Shown: positions 63,170-64,000 of the stretch, in pieces
Layout: each line of letters opens with the position of its first letter
Numbering within the stretch: position 1 is the stretch's first letter
Assembly: GCA_036346225.1 (NCBI GenBank)
Contig: JARFIW010001480.1
Location: forward strand, 12,555,001 to 12,619,000
Direction: 5' to 3'
Length of the DNA stretch: 64,000 bases
Origin: Platerodrilus igneus
Lineage: Eukaryota > Arthropoda > Insecta > Coleoptera > Lycidae
Made by a program: the position numbers and the translations under genes
Notes under the pieces: generated by a model
The model's input: the letters and a program-made list of their open reading frames with translations, nothing else
What the model was told of the DNA's origin: nothing
The model's database searches: none

Positions 63170-63970
63170 ATGGAGTCTGTAGATGTTAATAATACACAAG
63201 TATCGTATACCGAAAATCTGATTAATAAGTTTACGTATAGTTTAAGTGAATTGGGTGAACACCCTCATAATGTGGAAATTGGGTTTGTTATAAACCAGAG
63301 AATAAAACCCGTATTACGATTGGTGTGTAGCAAGAAATATTGTGGAAACCATGTTCTGGAATTGACATACGAAAATTGGTTGGCATTTACAAATTTTCAA
63401 GTGGAATTTCAAATCAACGTATTTTCCCGTGACGTGCTAAACACTCGATTAAATGGTGCACTCGAAACGGAAGATCTACACATACAACTAGGAGGTCCGT
63501 TTTTTATCACTCTGTCGCCAGTGTCCGAATCAACCGAGGACGAAACGTTCCAGTTAAAAATAATAATGGGTGATAGCTCGATAGTTATAAATGAATTGGA
63601 GTGCCGTAAACTATTCCATATGCGAGAGCTGTTTGAGTATCAACTTAAACAGTTGGAAAGTCGTGACTTCCCAGCATTATACAGCGAATTAGTAGGATTT
63701 GTTGCTAATTATAATTTAAATGATTGCGATGGGTTTAATACTCTGACTGAAGGGGAGAAACGAATTAAAATCTTGATTGAAGGCGAAGTTCGAATTGGCA
63801 ATATTTTATTCTACAACGAATTGAATCAGAGCGCCCTAAATGCTTTGGAGCTGGTTATATGCTTTCCGGATATATTTGTGCAAGACGTGATACGTACAAG
63901 AACATTAGTGGAAATGTTTAGACGTTTAAATTTGTTGGAATCTGAAGATTCTGGTTATGGTGATAACTAG
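63170..63970 (+). CDS. Intact 266-aa protein of unknown function
   Basis: A full open frame from ATG to TAG with a good core promoter just upstream. No domain is recognised. Visible features: no signal peptide or membrane helix; an N-terminal helix (YTENLINKFTYSLSELG); two similar β-then-helix blocks, HVLELTYENWLAFTNFQVEF at about residues 63-82 and SIVINELECRKLFHMRELF at about 136-154; and a helical, acidic C-terminus (LVEMFRRLNLLESEDSGYGD). The blocks, ending in a strand plus 'W/F' or 'KL' helix, recall PC4-like single-stranded-DNA-binding proteins, which would suit a DNA-replicating element, but this is a weak structural guess. It is the only long unbroken non-polymerase gene in this locus. 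Confidence 0.75.
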   Translation: MESVDVNNTQVSYTENLINKFTYSLSELGEHPHNVEIGFVINQRIKPVLRLVCSKKYCGNHVLELTYENWLAFTNFQVEFQINVFSRDVLNTRLNGALETEDLHIQLGGPFFITLSPVSESTEDETFQLKIIMGDSSIVINELECRKLFHMRELFEYQLKQLESRDFPALYSELVGFVANYNLNDCDGFNTLTEGEKRIKILIEGEVRIGNILFYNELNQSALNALELVICFPDIFVQDVIRTRTLVEMFRRLNLLESEDSGYGDN

Positions 63971-64000
63971 AAAGAGTATTTTATAAAAGACAGTCCAAGA

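Noticed and set aside
1..64000. CRISPR arrays, rRNA or bacterial operons
   Set aside because: No regularly spaced identical repeats, no rRNA sequence and no ribosome-binding-site/operon structure; all signs are of an arthropod nuclear genome.

Overview
The window looks like AT-rich, intergenic, repeat-filled DNA from an arthropod, probably an insect. The evidence is the mix of elements: several copies of an RTE-type LINE, a CR1/Jockey-type LINE, Penelope-like elements with GIY-YIG endonucleases, a DD34D mariner, Gypsy and BEL/Pao LTR elements with tRNA-Lys-type primer sites, and a virus-like family B DNA polymerase gene carrying two introns of 49 and 46 bp. I found no convincing host protein gene, no rRNA or tRNA gene, and no CRISPR array. 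A CpG-rich patch near 29.0-29.4 kb is the only candidate host promoter or first exon.

Layout. 0-7.3 kb: a minus-strand RTE fragment, then a plus-strand CR1/Jockey LINE whose reverse transcriptase is split at motif C by a second RTE copy. 8.06-9.5 kb: a long LTR remnant. 11.6-27.9 kb: one RTE copy split twice, first by an unidentified 1.3 kb segment, then by about 11.7 kb of nested elements. These are a foldback hairpin, a 7.3 kb LTR retrotransposon with 2.1 kb LTRs and a gutted pol, and a Penelope-like element with inverted arms, all separated by (TA)n tracts. 30.6-36.7 kb: an inverted pair of repeats rich in TCAAGGTCA brackets another RTE copy. That copy is split by overlapping LTRs, one of which holds a complete 1,286 bp mariner with its TA duplication. 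37.1-40.1 kb: a decayed BEL/Pao element. 40.56-42.35 kb: a Penelope fragment cut by a clean solo LTR with 4 bp target duplications. 42.35-44.7 kb: the RNase H-integrase end of a Gypsy pol. 45-46.6 kb: a diverged LTR. 46.7-48.4 kb: a decayed Penelope element. 48.4-49.4 kb: a family with about 130 bp terminal inverted repeats. 50-57.5 kb: an RTE tail, then two Gypsy-type gag regions with a minisatellite between them.

58.2-64 kb is the most unusual part. A minus-strand gene joins C2H2 zinc fingers, through two short in-phase introns, to a protein-primed family B DNA polymerase of the Polinton/Maverick-adintovirus kind. The polymerase has clustered frame breaks. Two plus-strand genes of unknown function are divergent to it. 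The larger (266 aa) is intact, has a good TATA/initiator pair, and stands out against the decay elsewhere. The element runs toward the right edge; no integrase, capsid or packaging ATPase gene is visible in the window.

Most element genes here are broken, so they do not form working pathways. The elements are read mainly as layers of insertion: LINEs first, LTR, Penelope and foldback elements into them, then mariner. The polymerase locus is the only place where several genes appear to belong to one replicating unit.
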